A stretch of 50,375 nt of DNA from positions 1 to 50,375 of the forward strand of contig CAZZHQ010000009.1 of the NCBI GenBank assembly GCA_964654015.1, in the 5' to 3' direction. The position numbers were made by a program, and so were the translations under genes. Of this stretch, positions 15,505 through 25,191 are shown in pieces. Under the pieces are notes generated by a model, which saw only the letters and a list, made by a program, of their open reading frames with translations, did no database searches and was not told the origin of the DNA. Positions within the stretch are counted from its first letter, which is position 1; each line of letters begins with the position of its first letter. The stretch is from JAUUZT01 sp964654015. GTDB taxonomy: Bacteria > Chloroflexota > Dehalococcoidia > GIF9 > AB-539-J10.

Positions 15505-17874
15505 ATGAGTGTACCAAATAGTGCGCTGATATTAGCACGTTTAAGCATTCGAGGTGTTGTTCAAGGAGTCGGCTTCCGACCATTTGTCTATGGGCTTGCA
15601 TTCAGATACAGCTTGAAGGGATGGATATTTAATAGTTCCGAAGCTGTGGAGATTGAGGTAGAAGGACCAAGAAATGCAATCGAGATGTTTCAGCAGGCCT
15701 TGCAATCGGAAACCCCTCCACTGGCCCATATCGAAAATATAACCATTAGCCATCATCAACCAGTTGGTCACAAGATATTTGAGATACGTCACAGTGTTGC
15801 TGAAGAAGGTAAATATCAGCTTATCTCTCCCGATATCGCCACCTGCAAGAAATGCTTAAGTGAGTTATTAGATCCACAGGACAGGCGTTACCGTTACTCT
15901 TTTACCAACTGTACTAATTGTGGACCACGCTTCACTATAATCGATGGAATCCCTTATGATCGTGACAGAACCACCATGCGACAATTCCAGATGTGCCCGC
16001 AGTGCCAGGCAGAGTATGATAATCCCTTCGACCGCCGCTTTCATGCGCAACCTAATGCCTGCCCCTACTGCGGCCCCGGTGTTGAGCTGGTAAATGTAAG
16101 TGGTGACATCATAAGCTGCTCAGACCCTGTTCTACATGCAAGTCAGTTATTAAAAAGAGGTAAAATCGTTGCTTTAAAAGGGCTAGGAGGCTTTCTGCTC
16201 GCTTGCAATGCCAACAATGCATCGGCGATCGCTACTCTTCGTCAAAGAAAACATCGACCATTTAAACCATTCGCCATAATGGTCAGAGACCTGGATGAGG
16301 CAAAAGAACACTGTAAGATATCAGAAAAGGAGGAGAGGTTGCTCTCCTCTGCCCAAAGCCCAATAGTTCTTATGAACTGGAAGGAAGATTCACCTATTGC
16401 AAAGGATGTAGCCCCACATCAAAAATATCTTGGCATCATGCTGCCCTACACTCCCCTGCATCATCTGCTGGTCAGAGACACTGGTTTTCCCATCGTGATG
16501 ACCAGTGGTAACCTTAGCGAAGAGCCCATAGCTAAAGACAATGATGAAGCGTTGCGCAGGCTTTCAGGTATCGCTGATTATTTCTTGCTGCATAACCGGG
16601 ATATTTATTCCCGTTATGATGACAGCGTCGCAATAGTAGAAAGAGAGACAATACAGTTAGTGAGGAGGGCTCGCGGCTATGCTCCTTACCCTATTCACCT
16701 GGGATTTCAAGCCAGGCAATTGCTTGCCTGCGGTGCTGAGTTAAAAAACACATTCTGCTTGACACGAGATAATTATGCTTTTATTAGCCAGCATATTGGA
16801 GACATGGAAAACGTAGAAACTCTGGAGCATTTCACTACTACAATTTCCCTGTATCAGCGTCTATTCAACATTCATCCCGAGATTGTAGCCCATGACTTGC
16901 ATCCAGACTACCTGTCATCCGGCTACGCAAAAGAACTCGGCGCTTCAGGGATAAATACCATCGGTGTCCAGCACCACCATGCCCACATTGCAAGTTGTAT
17001 GGCAGATAACATGCTAGATTCTCCAGTAATCGGAGTGGTCATGGATGGTACTGGATTGGGTACGGATGGACATATCTGGGGTGGAGAATTCATGGTAGCA
17101 GACTATAATAGCTTCAATAGGATGGGACACCTGGAATACCTGCCTCTACCAGGAGGTGATGCAGCCACCAGAAAGCCATATCGCATTGCCGTTGCTTACC
17201 TGCTCAAACTACTTGGTGAAAACGCATTGGAGAAAGCCATTATGCTGAGTCAAAGCGCTGAGTATCAGGAAAAAGGAAACAGGTCAACCAAAACAGGTTT
17301 TACACCCCTCTCCAGTAAAACTGAGATTGAAATCATCAGGCGCCAGATAGAAAGGAAATTAAACTCGCCGATGACATCCAGTATGGGGCGATTATTTGAC
17401 GCCGTATCCGCTCTGATAGGGATAAGAGGTACCATAGACTACGAAGGTCAGGCTGCAATAGAACTGGAAATGTCGGCTTACGATGGGAAATATAATAATA
17501 ATGATGAATGTTATCCTTATGAAATACTGGAAGACTCAAACATGGTTATCATTAAGCTAAGCAATTTATTCTCAACCATCCTGGAAGACATGAGGCAAAA
17601 ATACTCTCAGTCAACGATATCGATTAGATTCCATAATACCATTGCCAGGATAATCGGCGAGATGTGCGAGTTGATAGCCAGGCGAACTGGAATCAGACAA
17701 GTAGCATTAAGCGGTGGGGTCTTTCAAAATCGTCTTCTACTACAAAAAACTGTTAATCTGCTGGAAAGAGACAACTTCAAGGTGTTGACTCACAGGCAAG
17801 TGCCATGCAACGATGGCGGCATCTCCCTGGGACAGGCGGTAATTGCCAATTTCGTCAGTTGCAACATAGCATGA
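15505..17874 (+). CDS. hypF: Carbamoyltransferase HypF
   Basis: This 789-residue protein makes the thiocarbamate precursor of the cyanide ligands of the NiFe site. Domains in order: acylphosphatase (GVVQGVGFRPFVYG near the start), a double zinc finger with CKKC, NCTNCGP, CPQC and CPYCGP, a YrdC/Sua5 domain (about 205-390), and a Kae1-like domain with HHHAHIASC and GVVMDGTGLGTDG. The ATG at 15505 is preferred to an upstream TTG at 15490. It is full length, with no sign of damage. It sits between hypB and hypC rather than at the cluster end. Confidence 0.96.
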   Translation: MSVPNSALILARLSIRGVVQGVGFRPFVYGLAFRYSLKGWIFNSSEAVEIEVEGPRNAIEMFQQALQSETPPLAHIENITISHHQPVGHKIFEIRHSVAEEGKYQLISPDIATCKKCLSELLDPQDRRYRYSFTNCTNCGPRFTIIDGIPYDRDRTTMRQFQMCPQCQAEYDNPFDRRFHAQPNACPYCGPGVELVNVSGDIISCSDPVLHASQLLKRGKIVALKGLGGFLLACNANNASAIATLRQRKHRPFKPFAIMVRDLDEAKEHCKISEKEERLLSSAQSPIVLMNWKEDSPIAKDVAPHQKYLGIMLPYTPLHHLLVRDTGFPIVMTSGNLSEEPIAKDNDEALRRLSGIADYFLLHNRDIYSRYDDSVAIVERETIQLVRRARGYAPYPIHLGFQARQLLACGAELKNTFCLTRDNYAFISQHIGDMENVETLEHFTTTISLYQRLFNIHPEIVAHDLHPDYLSSGYAKELGASGINTIGVQHHHAHIASCMADNMLDSPVIGVVMDGTGLGTDGHIWGGEFMVADYNSFNRMGHLEYLPLPGGDAATRKPYRIAVAYLLKLLGENALEKAIMLSQSAEYQEKGNRSTKTGFTPLSSKTEIEIIRRQIERKLNSPMTSSMGRLFDAVSALIGIRGTIDYEGQAAIELEMSAYDGKYNNNDECYPYEILEDSNMVIIKLSNLFSTILEDMRQKYSQSTISIRFHNTIARIIGEMCELIARRTGIRQVALSGGVFQNRLLLQKTVNLLERDNFKVLTHRQVPCNDGGISLGQAVIANFVSCNIA

Positions 17875-17989
17875 CAGCAAAAGATCAAAGTTTTTTAGCT
17901 ACACATGAAATATTACATGTACCTCTATTTAATATTTTCAAATATGTATATTTGTGTTGTATAAGTGCATCAGTTAAAATAATAGAACC

Positions 17990-18208
17990 ATGTGTTTAGC
18001 AGTACCAGTAAGAGTCGTTTCAATAGAAGGTAATGAAGCCATGACAGAAATAGCAGGGGTCAAGCGTAAGGTCAGTATCATACTCACCCCCGAGGCTAAA
18101 GTAGGTGATTATGTATTGCTTCACACTGGCTATGCTATAAGCGTGATAGATGAGGCTGAGGCAAATGAAACTCTGGAACTGCTGAATGAAATAGCAAGGC
18201 ATCAGTGA
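17990..18208 (+). CDS. hypC: Hydrogenase assembly chaperone HypC
   Basis: This 72-residue HypC/HybG protein starts MCLAVPVRV, with the essential Cys2 that becomes the new N-terminus. It works with HypD to build and carry the Fe(CN)2CO group. A 115-base AT-rich gap separates it from hypF, so it may have its own promoter. It overlaps hypD by four bases. Confidence 0.95.
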   Translation: MCLAVPVRVVSIEGNEAMTEIAGVKRKVSIILTPEAKVGDYVLLHTGYAISVIDEAEANETLELLNEIARHQ

Positions 18209-19296
18209 AGTTTATTGATGAATACCAGGACATAAACCTGGCTAAAAAGCTAGCTACAAGCATCGCTACAAATTCCAGCAAACAAATCAGCATCATGGAA
18301 TTTTGTGGTGGACATACCCACGCTATCATGAGATATGGTATCCGTGAGATGCTGCCTCGGACAGTGGAGTTGCGGTCAGGACCAGGTTGCCCAGTATGTG
18401 TCACCTCGCATGCTGATATAGACAAGGTTATCGCCTTAGCGCAAATTGACGGTGTTATCATAGCCACTTTTGGAGACATGATAAGAGTTCCTGGTAGCTA
18501 CTCCAGTTTACAGCAGGCTAAAGCCGAAGGAGCTGATGTACGTGTCATTTACTCTGCTATGGATGCGATAGATTTAGCCAGGAGCAACCCCCAAAAACCA
18601 GTTATCCTCATTGGCATTGGATTTGAGACCACTGCCCCTACCATCGCTGCCTCTATAATACAGGCATATCAGGAAGGCATAGCAAATTTTTACGTTCTTT
18701 CCCTACTCAAGCGCACTCCACCGGTAATAAAAGCGTTGCTTGACTCTGGTGAAATTAGATTGGATGGCATCATCGGTCCCGGACATGTCAGCGCTATCAT
18801 TGGCTCTGAACCATATGAATTTATCCCCCAGAATTACGGTATCGGTTGTGTCATCTCTGGCTTTGAACCAATCGATATTCTACTGTGTATAGACAAGCTG
18901 GTAAAACAAAGCGAGGAAAATCTACCACGCGTAGAAATTGCCTACCGCCGTGCAGTGAAGCCGCAAGGTAATAAAAAGGCACTGGAAATTATAACGACAG
19001 CTTTCGATTTTGGAGAGGCCGATTGGCGAGGTATCGGAGTTATCCCAGAGAGCGGCTGGAATATTAAACCAGCTTACAAACACTTCGATGCCGATGTAGC
19101 CTTCCAAGTAACCTTAAAACCGGTGATAGAACCCGCAGGCTGCCGTTGTGGAGATATTATTCGCGGTGTAGCCAAACCAACTGAATGCAGGCTCTATGGC
19201 AAGTCCTGTAGACCAGAATCACCAGCCGGACCATGTATGGTCTCAAGTGAAGGAGCATGTTCTGCATACTATCATTACAGGATAGAGGATGAATAG
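18205..19296 (+). CDS. hypD: Hydrogenase Fe(CN)2CO assembly protein HypD
   Basis: This 363-residue HypD starts with GTG overlapping the hypC stop. The catalytic cysteines are visible: C34 in EFCGGHTHA, and C62/C65 in GPGCPVC. The C-terminal part has the four-cysteine iron-sulfur site (GCRCGD, then ECRLYGKSC and GACSAYY). It is the scaffold on which the iron centre is assembled. It overlaps hypE by eight bases. Confidence 0.96.
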   Translation: MKFIDEYQDINLAKKLATSIATNSSKQISIMEFCGGHTHAIMRYGIREMLPRTVELRSGPGCPVCVTSHADIDKVIALAQIDGVIIATFGDMIRVPGSYSSLQQAKAEGADVRVIYSAMDAIDLARSNPQKPVILIGIGFETTAPTIAASIIQAYQEGIANFYVLSLLKRTPPVIKALLDSGEIRLDGIIGPGHVSAIIGSEPYEFIPQNYGIGCVISGFEPIDILLCIDKLVKQSEENLPRVEIAYRRAVKPQGNKKALEIITTAFDFGEADWRGIGVIPESGWNIKPAYKHFDADVAFQVTLKPVIEPAGCRCGDIIRGVAKPTECRLYGKSCRPESPAGPCMVSSEGACSAYYHYRIEDE

Positions 19297-20296
19297 CCAC
19301 ATACTTCTGGCTCATGGTAGTGGCGGTAAGCTGAGTCATGACCTGATAGAGAAACAAATACTTCCATTACTTGGTAATCCCTTGTTAAATAAACTGGATG
19401 ATTCATCCAGTTTCAAAATCGACGGACAGATCGCCTTTAGCACCGACAGCTACGTGGTAAGTCCCATTTTCTTCCCCGGCGGTGATATAGGAAAACTGGC
19501 TATTTGTGGCACGGTAAACGACATTTCCATGAGCGGTGCCAGACCACTATACCTGAGCCTTTCCATAATCATCGAGGAAGGGTTGCTTCTGGAGGACCTT
19601 AACCGCATAGTTATGTCGATAAAAAGCAGTTCCGATGAGGCTGGAGTAAGCATTGTTACCGGCGACACCAAGGTGGTTAACCGGGGGCAAGCCGATAAGC
19701 TATTTATCAATACCTCTGGAATAGGTATAATTCCTCCTGGATGTGATATCTCTGGGTCCAATGCCATGGCAGGCGATAAGATAATCCTTAGTGGTAGCAT
19801 TGGAGACCATGGTATCGCTATAATGAGCCAACGGGAGGGCTTGAAATTCGATGTGCCAGTGAAAAGTGATTGTGCCCCTTTAAATAAGCTGGTAGCTGCA
19901 TTAATAGAAAACCCCACAGATATTCATTGTATGCGTGACCCCACTAGAGGAGGTCTATCCAGCACACTAAATGAATTCACTCGACAGTCTCACAATATTG
20001 GTATCATCATCGAAGAGGAGGCAATACCGATAAAGGAGGAGATAAAGGCGGCCTGCGAGCTCCTGGGGTTAGATCCCATTGATATTGCCAACGAAGGAAA
20101 ACTTGTTGCTGTGGTAGCTGCCACTGCCGCTGATAAGATACTGAATCGTATGCAACAAAACTGCTACGGACGGGATGCACGAATCATTGGTGAAGTAACA
20201 AATAATTACCCCGGGAAAGTTATAATGAGAACGAAGCTAGGCGCTTCAAGAATTGTAGAAATGATGTCAGGAGAGTTGTTACCACGTATATGTTAA
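19289..20296 (+). CDS. hypE: Hydrogenase maturation factor HypE
   Basis: This 335-residue protein of the PurM/AIR synthase fold starts with LLAHGSGGKLS. It contains the ATP-binding FSTDSYVV and GDTKVV elements, and ends in PRIC. The C-terminal Cys335 accepts the carbamoyl group from HypF and is dehydrated to a thiocyanate. It completes the set needed for NiFe ligand synthesis. It overlaps the next gene by seven bases, so the NAD kinase is probably in the same transcript. Confidence 0.96.
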   Translation: MNSHILLAHGSGGKLSHDLIEKQILPLLGNPLLNKLDDSSSFKIDGQIAFSTDSYVVSPIFFPGGDIGKLAICGTVNDISMSGARPLYLSLSIIIEEGLLLEDLNRIVMSIKSSSDEAGVSIVTGDTKVVNRGQADKLFINTSGIGIIPPGCDISGSNAMAGDKIILSGSIGDHGIAIMSQREGLKFDVPVKSDCAPLNKLVAALIENPTDIHCMRDPTRGGLSSTLNEFTRQSHNIGIIIEEEAIPIKEEIKAACELLGLDPIDIANEGKLVAVVAATAADKILNRMQQNCYGRDARIIGEVTNNYPGKVIMRTKLGASRIVEMMSGELLPRIC

Positions 20297-21153
20297 CAGA
20301 TAAAGCAGGCAGTCAATCAAGGCTCGCCTTACCGGTAGAAAAGGTTGGCATTCTTTTCCATCCATTTCGTGACAAAGCACGAATCCTGTCCAACCATCTT
20401 TATAAGCAGTTATCCTCACAAGGGATTTCCGTATGGCAATGCTCGACCCAGGAGGAAGAAGAAGCCAGAGTAAAGTGTACTGGCTCACATCTTGTCCTAA
20501 GTATCGGCGGGGATGGTACCTTATTGAGGGTAGCGCGTATTGTTTCCTCAACAGGTATACCCATTCTGGGTATTAAGCTAGGAAGGCTAGGTTTCAGCAC
20601 TGAACTAGGTAGCGACGAAATAGCTGACAAGCTATCCTATGTACTCGATGGAAAAGGATGGATTGAACAGAGAGCCATGCTGGAAACCACACTAGACAAG
20701 CAAAGCTTCCACATCCTGAACGATGTAGTGCTACGGGGTGGCACGCCACGATTGATAAATATCAAGGTATGCATAGATAGCGCAGCATTAACTACTTATC
20801 GGGCAGATGGTATTATCCTGGCCACATCCACTGGCAGCACCGGCTACTCTCTGGCTGCAGGTGGTCCTATTCTCAACCCTCAATCACGGGAATTCGTCCT
20901 GAAACCAATATGCTGCCATCTTGGACAAAACAGTGCACTGGTGCTATCTAATAATAACGTCGTCGAATTAAAGCTGAGCAGTGGAGACAGAGCCGCATTA
21001 ATCCTCGACGGACAAATCGAAATCCCCTTACACGAAGAGCAAACTATCACCATTAAGCTCAGTTCACTCGTAACCCGTTTCCTGAAATTACACCCACCGG
21101 AATATTTCTACCAGTCTTTATGGCAAAAATTACAGCTAAAAGGAGTACAATGA
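20290..21153 (+). CDS. nadK: NAD kinase
   Basis: This 287-residue PpnK-family kinase phosphorylates NAD to NADP. It has the SIGGDGTLLR motif (about 76-85), LNDVVLRGG, and the TYRADGIILATSTGSTGYS segment with the second conserved Gly-rich turn. Its start overlaps the end of hypE. The link to hydrogenase maturation is positional only. The length is typical. Confidence 0.93.
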   Translation: MLTDKAGSQSRLALPVEKVGILFHPFRDKARILSNHLYKQLSSQGISVWQCSTQEEEEARVKCTGSHLVLSIGGDGTLLRVARIVSSTGIPILGIKLGRLGFSTELGSDEIADKLSYVLDGKGWIEQRAMLETTLDKQSFHILNDVVLRGGTPRLINIKVCIDSAALTTYRADGIILATSTGSTGYSLAAGGPILNPQSREFVLKPICCHLGQNSALVLSNNNVVELKLSSGDRAALILDGQIEIPLHEEQTITIKLSSLVTRFLKLHPPEYFYQSLWQKLQLKGVQ

Positions 21154-21602
21154 AAATCGTCAAGGCAAATGTAACTGACGTAACTGGAATACAGCAATTA
21201 ATAAATTACTTCGCTGGACAGGGTTGTATGCTAGCTCGTGCCCTTAGCGATATTTATGAGGGAATCAGAGAATACTATGTCGCCAGCGATAATGGGCAGG
21301 TTATTGGATGTGTAGCGCTCCACGTGAGCTGGCTTAATCTGGCCGAGATACGCTCGCTGGCTGTCCAGGAGAGCAATCAACATAAGGGTATTGCTACATC
21401 ACTCGTTAATGCCTGTCTTGATGAAGCTCATCAACTGGGAATCAACTCGTTATTTTGTCTAGCACAAACACCAGATTTTTTTCTAAAACAGGGATTTCTT
21501 CTGACGGATAAAACAGAGTTACCACTGAAGATATGGACTGATTGTTATCGCTGCCCAAAGTATCCCAACTGTGATTCGGTAGCCCTCAAACGCCAGTTCT
21601 AA
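21150..21602 (+). CDS. GNAT acetyltransferase, ArgA-like N-acetylglutamate synthase type
   Basis: This 150-residue single-domain GNAT has the acetyl-CoA loop QHKGIATSLV and the C-terminal CYRCPKYPNCDSVAL segment seen in short ArgA-type N-acetylglutamate synthases. It probably acetylates glutamate for arginine synthesis, though GNAT substrates are hard to read. The ATG at 21150 has AGGAG just upstream and overlaps the nadK stop, so the earlier in-frame start at 21120 is unlikely. Confidence 0.8.
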   Translation: MKIVKANVTDVTGIQQLINYFAGQGCMLARALSDIYEGIREYYVASDNGQVIGCVALHVSWLNLAEIRSLAVQESNQHKGIATSLVNACLDEAHQLGINSLFCLAQTPDFFLKQGFLLTDKTELPLKIWTDCYRCPKYPNCDSVALKRQF

Positions 21603-21656
21603 TAAATCTACAGAGTGGAGGTATCGACAATCGATGCAGCCGATACAACAAGGAAT

Positions 21657-22208
21657 ATGATAAAAACAGAGAAACTAATTTCCAGCAAGCAGATTTATCA
21701 GGGTACTACTATAACCTTGAGCCAAGATAAAGTCGAGTTCCCTGACGGACAAAAGACTATCAGGGAAGTTGTGAAACATAGCGATGTAGTAGCAATGGTA
21801 GCAATAGATCCTCAGGACAATGTGCTGTTGGTAAAACAATTTCGCTATTCAGTGGGAAAATCACTGCTTGAAATACCAGCTGGTGGAATAGAGCCAGGAG
21901 AACAACCTCTTAGCGCCGTACGTCGTGAGCTACAGGAAGAGATTGGATATCTACCGGGGAATATAATAAATTTGGGTAGTTTCTATGCCGTACCCGGTTA
22001 TGGTACACAATGTTATCACTGCTACTTGACCTCAGACCTCATACCAAGTCAACTCACAGCGGATGATACCGAAAGCATTGAGATAGTAAAAATTCCCCTT
22101 ACACAATTAGAACGTCGTATCACTTCAGGGGAGATCGGCGATGCCAAGAGCACAGCAGCACTACTCCTCTTCCTGCTCTGGATAAAAGAAAACAAGCTTC
22201 ATCAATGA
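21657..22208 (+). CDS. Nudix hydrolase, ADP-ribose pyrophosphatase type (copy 1)
   Basis: This 183-residue protein has a complete Nudix box, G-x5-E-x7-REUxEExGU, in the stretch from GGIEPGE to QEEIGY. The KQFRYSVGKSLLEIPAGG segment is typical of ADP-ribose pyrophosphatases. I chose the ATG at 21657, which has AAGG just upstream, over a GTG at 21615. It is one of a tandem pair with the next gene and they are clearly paralogous. Confidence 0.88.
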   Translation: MIKTEKLISSKQIYQGTTITLSQDKVEFPDGQKTIREVVKHSDVVAMVAIDPQDNVLLVKQFRYSVGKSLLEIPAGGIEPGEQPLSAVRRELQEEIGYLPGNIINLGSFYAVPGYGTQCYHCYLTSDLIPSQLTADDTESIEIVKIPLTQLERRITSGEIGDAKSTAALLLFLLWIKENKLHQ

Positions 22209-22278
22209 AGTACCATGTTAAAATTGTTTAAAGTAATAGGTCAATTCAGCTAAATAAACCGGTCTGAAAGAAACTGTT

Positions 22279-22815
22279 ATGTCTATTGAAAAGAAAATAT
22301 CAAGTAAACTCGTCTACCAGGGTAAAGCTGTAAGTTTAAGCGTTGATATCGTAACAACGGCTGATGGAAGAGAAACTACCAGAGAAGTAGTACAACACAG
22401 TGAATGTATTGCCGTAGTAGCACTGGATGAGCACGATAACATAATATTGGAACGACAGTTCCGCTACGCAGTGGGTAAATCACTCTTGGAGATACCGGCT
22501 GGCGGTATTGAGCCCGGTGAGGACCCTGTTGAGGCCGTTCGGCGTGAACTGCAAGAGGAGATTGGCTACCTGCCTGGTAAACTGGAAAGTCTGGGAGGCT
22601 TTTATTCTTCTCCTGGTTATGGAACAGAATACCTGCACTGCTATCTTGCCACTGACCTCAAACACAGTCAATTACTAGCAGAGGATACCGCAGAAATTGA
22701 GATCGTGAGAATTCCAAAAACAGAGATTTCAAAACTTATTGATTCAGGAGAGATATGTGATGCCAAGAGTATTGCCGCCCTTCTCACTTACCTCTACATT
22801 AGCCCAGGGAAATAA
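22279..22815 (+). CDS. Nudix hydrolase, ADP-ribose pyrophosphatase type (copy 2)
   Basis: This 178-residue paralogue of the preceding gene has the same RQFRYAVGKSLLEIPAGG segment and a full Nudix box (GGIEPGE to QEEIGY). It probably cleaves ADP-ribose or a related nucleoside diphosphate sugar. The 70-base gap before it contains TGTTAAAAT at 22216-22224, a possible extended -10, so it may also be transcribed on its own. Confidence 0.88.
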   Translation: MSIEKKISSKLVYQGKAVSLSVDIVTTADGRETTREVVQHSECIAVVALDEHDNIILERQFRYAVGKSLLEIPAGGIEPGEDPVEAVRRELQEEIGYLPGKLESLGGFYSSPGYGTEYLHCYLATDLKHSQLLAEDTAEIEIVRIPKTEISKLIDSGEICDAKSIAALLTYLYISPGK

Positions 22816-22916
22816 TCTCACAGCAATAACGATTGACAAACTTATGTGAAAACCACCAGGTATAAGCCATATCAGTTATCAACGCGGTAAATCATTAAGG
22901 ATTGTTAGCTATTATG

Positions 22917-23948
22917 CTATCTCAACGCCACAGCAATGCTTCGTAATTCATGTGCGAAATCTTTCCTATCCATCTCATAAAAATAATGCATGGTTTCGCC
23001 CACCCGTAACGCTTCTACATAGCGACACGTGCCATGCCCATATGGCGAGCGCAAAATACCATGCCCATAATCCACCTTATGAAAAGTTCGCAGGTCACTG
23101 GTTATAGCCAGGCTGGGGCTATCCGAGTAATTCGCACCTGAATTAGGCCTCCCATCATAGATTGCTGTGAAAAATGGTGGTGTATAGACCAATGCGCTTA
23201 TTCTTGCCAGATAGCGGTCCCAGGCATCGCCACATGAAATCACCTCACCTACCCAGGAAAATCTTACACCATCGGAACTGGTGGCCAGTCCTGTGGGACA
23301 AGCCACCTCACCTGAGACAAAGGCATTACCTGTGCGGTGCATGCGATCAAACTTTCCCCAGTCATCCGTCAACGGTCGTGGTGCGAAATTAACATACATA
23401 TGCCATAATCCACCTATAATCATAATCACCGGGTCCTTAACACCTTCGGTACCCGTATTTCCTGGAGAGAGGACATTGATACGAGAAGCAGGATTAAAAT
23501 TACTCGGGTCATCTGCCTCAAGCATATCTATATACCAGCGAAAATCATGACGGGAAATGTAGCTTACATAGAGTCTGAATTTCCCATCAGGAGTGAGCAT
23601 TATGGACGACTTTTCAATTGACAGTGCCTCAAAAGCTTCTTTGCTTCCCGCCCATATCTTTTGAAAGCTTTTACCATCCGAACTGACGGAAACAATTGTC
23701 TCTCCACCTCGGCCTTTCAACCCATGTTCCAGGAGTTGTGTGCGTACACGATAGCTGAGATAAAACTGATTGGTACGATCATCGAAGGTGGCACTGGAGC
23801 CCCCTGCCCAGAACCCTTCCTCCTTGCCAGGTGGTTCAACAACCACTACGCCCTCAAGTGGATCAAATAGTGGCAACAATCCCACGCATTTGCGATGAGA
23901 ATAATCAAGTGATGAAGAGGTAAATACCTCTGAATCCTTTGCTGACAT
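22917..23948 (-). CDS. Five-bladed beta-propeller glycoside hydrolase-like protein
   Basis: This 343-residue protein resembles the GH43/GH130-type five-bladed propeller superfamily. It has repeated blades with aromatic and Asp motifs such as ATFDDRTNQFYLSYR, FRLYVSYIS, GVKDPVIM and LWHMYVNF. No signal peptide is seen, so it should be cytoplasmic. I cannot name a substrate or assign a family number. It starts only 30 bases after the isocitrate dehydrogenase gene on the same strand and may be the last gene of that operon, which would be an odd companion. Confidence 0.7.
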   Translation of the reverse strand: MSAKDSEVFTSSSLDYSHRKCVGLLPLFDPLEGVVVVEPPGKEEGFWAGGSSATFDDRTNQFYLSYRVRTQLLEHGLKGRGGETIVSVSSDGKSFQKIWAGSKEAFEALSIEKSSIMLTPDGKFRLYVSYISRHDFRWYIDMLEADDPSNFNPASRINVLSPGNTGTEGVKDPVIMIIGGLWHMYVNFAPRPLTDDWGKFDRMHRTGNAFVSGEVACPTGLATSSDGVRFSWVGEVISCGDAWDRYLARISALVYTPPFFTAIYDGRPNSGANYSDSPSLAITSDLRTFHKVDYGHGILRSPYGHGTCRYVEALRVGETMHYFYEMDRKDFAHELRSIAVALR

Positions 23949-23978
23949 GCCTTTTAATCCCTCCCTAACGTGTTAAAT

Positions 23979-25061
23979 TCATTTGTTCATTGCACTTATT
24001 ACAGCGTCAGCAAACTGGCTGGTACCTACTGCAGTAGTGTCATTGCGGTCAGGTTTCAAATCATAGGTAACATTCTTACCTTCGGCGGTAACCGTAGAGA
24101 TTGCATTCTCCAGGAGATTAGCACCCACGTTCTCCCCAAGATAACGAAGCATCATAACCCCCGATAGCATCATAGCCATTGGATTAACCTTGTTCTGCCC
24201 TGCATATTTAGGAGCACTACCATGAGTTGGCTCAAAGACAGCCATGCTTTCTCCAATATTAGCTCCCGGAGCAACACCCAGACCACCAACCAGTCCAGCA
24301 CAGAGGTCAGATACGACATCACCATAGAAATTTGGCAGTACCATGACATCAAACTGTAACGGTCTTTTTGCTAATTGCATACAGGCGGCGTCCAGTAGCA
24401 TGTCACTGAATTCGATGTCCTTATTCTCCTCAGCCACCTCACGAGCAGTCCTTAGAAATAAACCATCGGAGAATTTAAGTATATTAGACTTATGTATTGC
24501 GGTCACTTTCTTCCTGTTGTTACGCCTGGCATAATCGAAGGCAAATTCAACAATACGACGGCTTGCCGTGTAAGAAATTGTCTTCAGGCTGATAGCAGAA
24601 TCCTCACGTATGTAATCACCTGTAAGCTTTTCGACCAATTGCCTTAACTCAGTGGTATTTTCAGCACCCAGATCGAATTCAATTCCGGCATAGAGGTCTT
24701 CAGTATTTTCCCTGACAACAACGATGTCAACTCCCTGATACGGGGTTTGGATTCCAGGATAATTCTTGCATGGTCTAAGACAACAATACAGATCCAGCTT
24801 CTTTCGTAATGAGACGTTCACGCTTCGAAAACCGCTTCCTATAGGAGTAGTCACAGGCCCTTTGATGGCTACCTTGTTTCTTTTTATTGACTCCAAGGCG
24901 TCCTCTGGAAGAACCGAGCCAAATTTCTCATAGGCCTCGCTACCTATTATTGCGTCCTCCCATTGGAAACATACACCTGTGGCCTCCAGTACCCTACGCG
25001 TCGCTTCAGCTATTTCATGACCAACTCCATCACCGGGAATAAAAGTGACTTTATGCTCCAT
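23979..25061 (-). CDS. icd: Isocitrate dehydrogenase (isocitrate/isopropylmalate family)
   Basis: This 360-residue protein is of the beta-decarboxylating dehydrogenase family. The substrate loop reads S80, N82 and R86 (RSVNVSLRKKLDL), as in isocitrate enzymes, not the Leu-rich loop of isopropylmalate enzymes. The cofactor loop reads GSAPKYAGQNKVNP. K285, Y286 and V292 match the NADP-determining residues K344, Y345 and V351 of the E. coli enzyme. I predict NADP-dependent conversion of isocitrate to 2-oxoglutarate. A homoisocitrate dehydrogenase role is a weaker alternative. It follows the LeuCD-type dehydratase genes, which fits citrate to 2-oxoglutarate. Confidence 0.85.
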   Translation of the reverse strand: MEHKVTFIPGDGVGHEIAEATRRVLEATGVCFQWEDAIIGSEAYEKFGSVLPEDALESIKRNKVAIKGPVTTPIGSGFRSVNVSLRKKLDLYCCLRPCKNYPGIQTPYQGVDIVVVRENTEDLYAGIEFDLGAENTTELRQLVEKLTGDYIREDSAISLKTISYTASRRIVEFAFDYARRNNRKKVTAIHKSNILKFSDGLFLRTAREVAEENKDIEFSDMLLDAACMQLAKRPLQFDVMVLPNFYGDVVSDLCAGLVGGLGVAPGANIGESMAVFEPTHGSAPKYAGQNKVNPMAMMLSGVMMLRYLGENVGANLLENAISTVTAEGKNVTYDLKPDRNDTTAVGTSQFADAVISAMNK

Positions 25062-25191
25062 ATCTACTCTCTCCTAATTTCACACCTCAATAATATTGAT
25101 AAAAATGTAATATGTTTATTCTTTTGTTGCTGTCCTATCCAGTAACCTTAATTATCTAATAATTCTGTAACGATTGGTACGAATAGCAACA

